Position numbers and translations under genes: made by a program
Shown: positions 12,257 to 12,751 of the stretch, piece after piece
Position numbering within the stretch: the stretch's first letter is position 1
Layout: each line of letters begins with the position of its first letter
DNA from: JBAWAP01 sp049589355
Lineage (GTDB): Bacteria; Chloroflexota; Anaerolineae; VGOG01
Length of the DNA: 12,751 nt
NCBI GenBank assembly: GCA_049589355.1
Contig: JBAWAP010000159.1
Location: 1-12,751 of the forward strand
Reading direction: 5' to 3'
The notes under the pieces: generated by a model
What the model saw: only the letters and a program-made list of their open reading frames with translations
Database searches by the model: none
What the model was told of the DNA's origin: nothing

Positions 12257-12751
12257 TCACCCCCGAAAATTCCACTCCCGCGTGGCGTACTTTTCCCGCC
12301 TGAGCTTCTCGGCCAGGGCCAACTCGTGCTCGCTGAGTCGGCCGGGAATCAGCCGCAGGTTCAGGGCCTGGGCAAAGCCAGCCGCCAGATGCTGGGCCAC
12401 TTCCTCGAAAGGGGCGCTATATCCCAGCGCTAACTCCAGCGAGGTTGCACGGGCCCGCAATTCCTGCTTCAACTCCTCCCGCCTCTCCTCTGATGGCACT
12501 TTCAGGAAGTCGAAGATGCGGGCGATGTCGCCTTCCAAGGGTAGGGAGCCGTGCTGGAGCACTACGCTCTTCTTGCGCACTTGAGCACTGCCCACCAACT
12601 TCTTGCCGTCCACGGTGATCTCGTAGCTGGATGGGGCGTCAAAACAGGCGGGTGAATGGCCCTCTCCCCTACCCCCCCATCCCCCCTCCCCCTCTCCCGA
12701 ATTCGGGAGAGGGGGAGGGGGGATGGGGGGGTAGGGGAGAGGGCCATTCAC
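12257..12751 (-). CDS. Lipoate-protein ligase A-like protein, C-terminal part, possibly interrupted
   Basis: The part from about 12260 to 12650 matches the C-terminal half of the biotin/lipoate A/B ligase family: ACFDAPSSYEITVDGKKLVG SAQVR contains the lysine (second K of GKKLVGSAQ) that aligns with catalytic K133 of E. coli LplA, followed by LQHGSLPLEGDI and a helical end. The upstream half with the RRxSGG lipoyl-AMP loop would lie outside the window. Between them the frame runs through a perfect 100-bp palindrome that would encode about 33 Pro- then Gly-rich residues without a stop. The palindrome may be an in-frame insertion in a tolerant loop, an insertion breaking the gene, or a contig-end artefact. 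There is no credible start in the window, so it is partial at the right edge. Confidence 0.8.
   Translation of the reverse strand: MNGPLPYPPIPPPPLPNSGEGEGGWGGRGEGHSPACFDAPSSYEITVDGKKLVGSAQVRKKSVVLQHGSLPLEGDIARIFDFLKVPSEERREELKQELRARATSLELALGYSAPFEEVAQHLAAGFAQALNLRLIPGRLSEHELALAEKLRREKYATREWNFRG
12652..12751. repeat. Perfect 100-bp palindrome at the window end
   Basis: Each base from 12652 to 12701 pairs exactly with 12702-12751 around a central GAATTC. Arms are C-rich (with CCCTCTCCCC-type runs), mirrored as G-rich. The window stops at its last base. Such CCCTCTCCC repeats are dispersed in many genomes, but perfection over 50-bp arms at a contig end also fits a fold-back artefact. Confidence 0.95.

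Noticed and set aside
12652..12751. Replication origin or terminator function for the palindrome
   Set aside because: There are no flanking origin or terminator signals, and its position inside a reading frame at the contig edge favours a repeat or artefact.

Overview
The window reads as chromosomal DNA of an uncultured bacterium, most likely a member of Chloroflexota (Anaerolineae- or Dehalococcoidia-like). This is an inference from gene content (recN, a short NAD kinase, hisS, translin, a Cas4-like nuclease, DUF3467, DUF503), from intergenic repeats, and from common GTG/TTG starts with GGAGG-type ribosome sites. No rRNA or tRNA gene was seen. All genes but one lie on the minus strand, and coding density is high.

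Positions 1-1866 form an accessory block. Four tightly packed small minus-strand genes (248-1801) look like a toxin-antitoxin operon. It is built around a PIN-domain protein with a C-terminal zinc ribbon (813-1460) and ends in a UPF0175-like small protein (248-439). A second, diverged copy of the last 117 bp of recN (125-241) lies beyond it, so the block is flanked by direct repeats of the recN 3' end, as if it had been acquired there.

Positions 1867-4127 hold recN (DNA repair) and a small zinc-finger membrane protein. A spacer with a promoter candidate and two opposed arrays of 7-bp repeats leads to the only plus-strand gene, a TIM-barrel enzyme resembling sugar-phosphate isomerases and possibly CbiR (4311-5258). 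Its 3' end overlaps tail-to-tail with a 12-segment MFS transporter (5193-6647). NAD kinase and histidyl-tRNA synthetase follow. Arrays of 7-bp tandem repeats sit at almost every gene boundary here.

Positions 8931-11262 form an operon read from right to left: translin family protein, a small membrane protein carrying the N-terminal motifs of a Cas4-like nuclease, an L,D-transpeptidase with a long Thr/Pro linker, and a membrane-anchored Cas4-like protein carrying the catalytic core and the C-terminal cysteines. The two Cas4-like pieces are complementary, which suggests a split, membrane-attached PD-(D/E)XK nuclease working beside a nucleic-acid-binding translin. This is the most promising candidate for an undescribed system.

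Positions 11381-12751 carry DUF3467, DUF503 and the C-terminal part of a lipoate-protein ligase A-like gene. They are separated by palindromic repeat elements. The window ends exactly at the outer edge of a perfect 100-bp palindrome inside the ligase reading frame, so the ligase may be interrupted, or the contig may end or fold back there.
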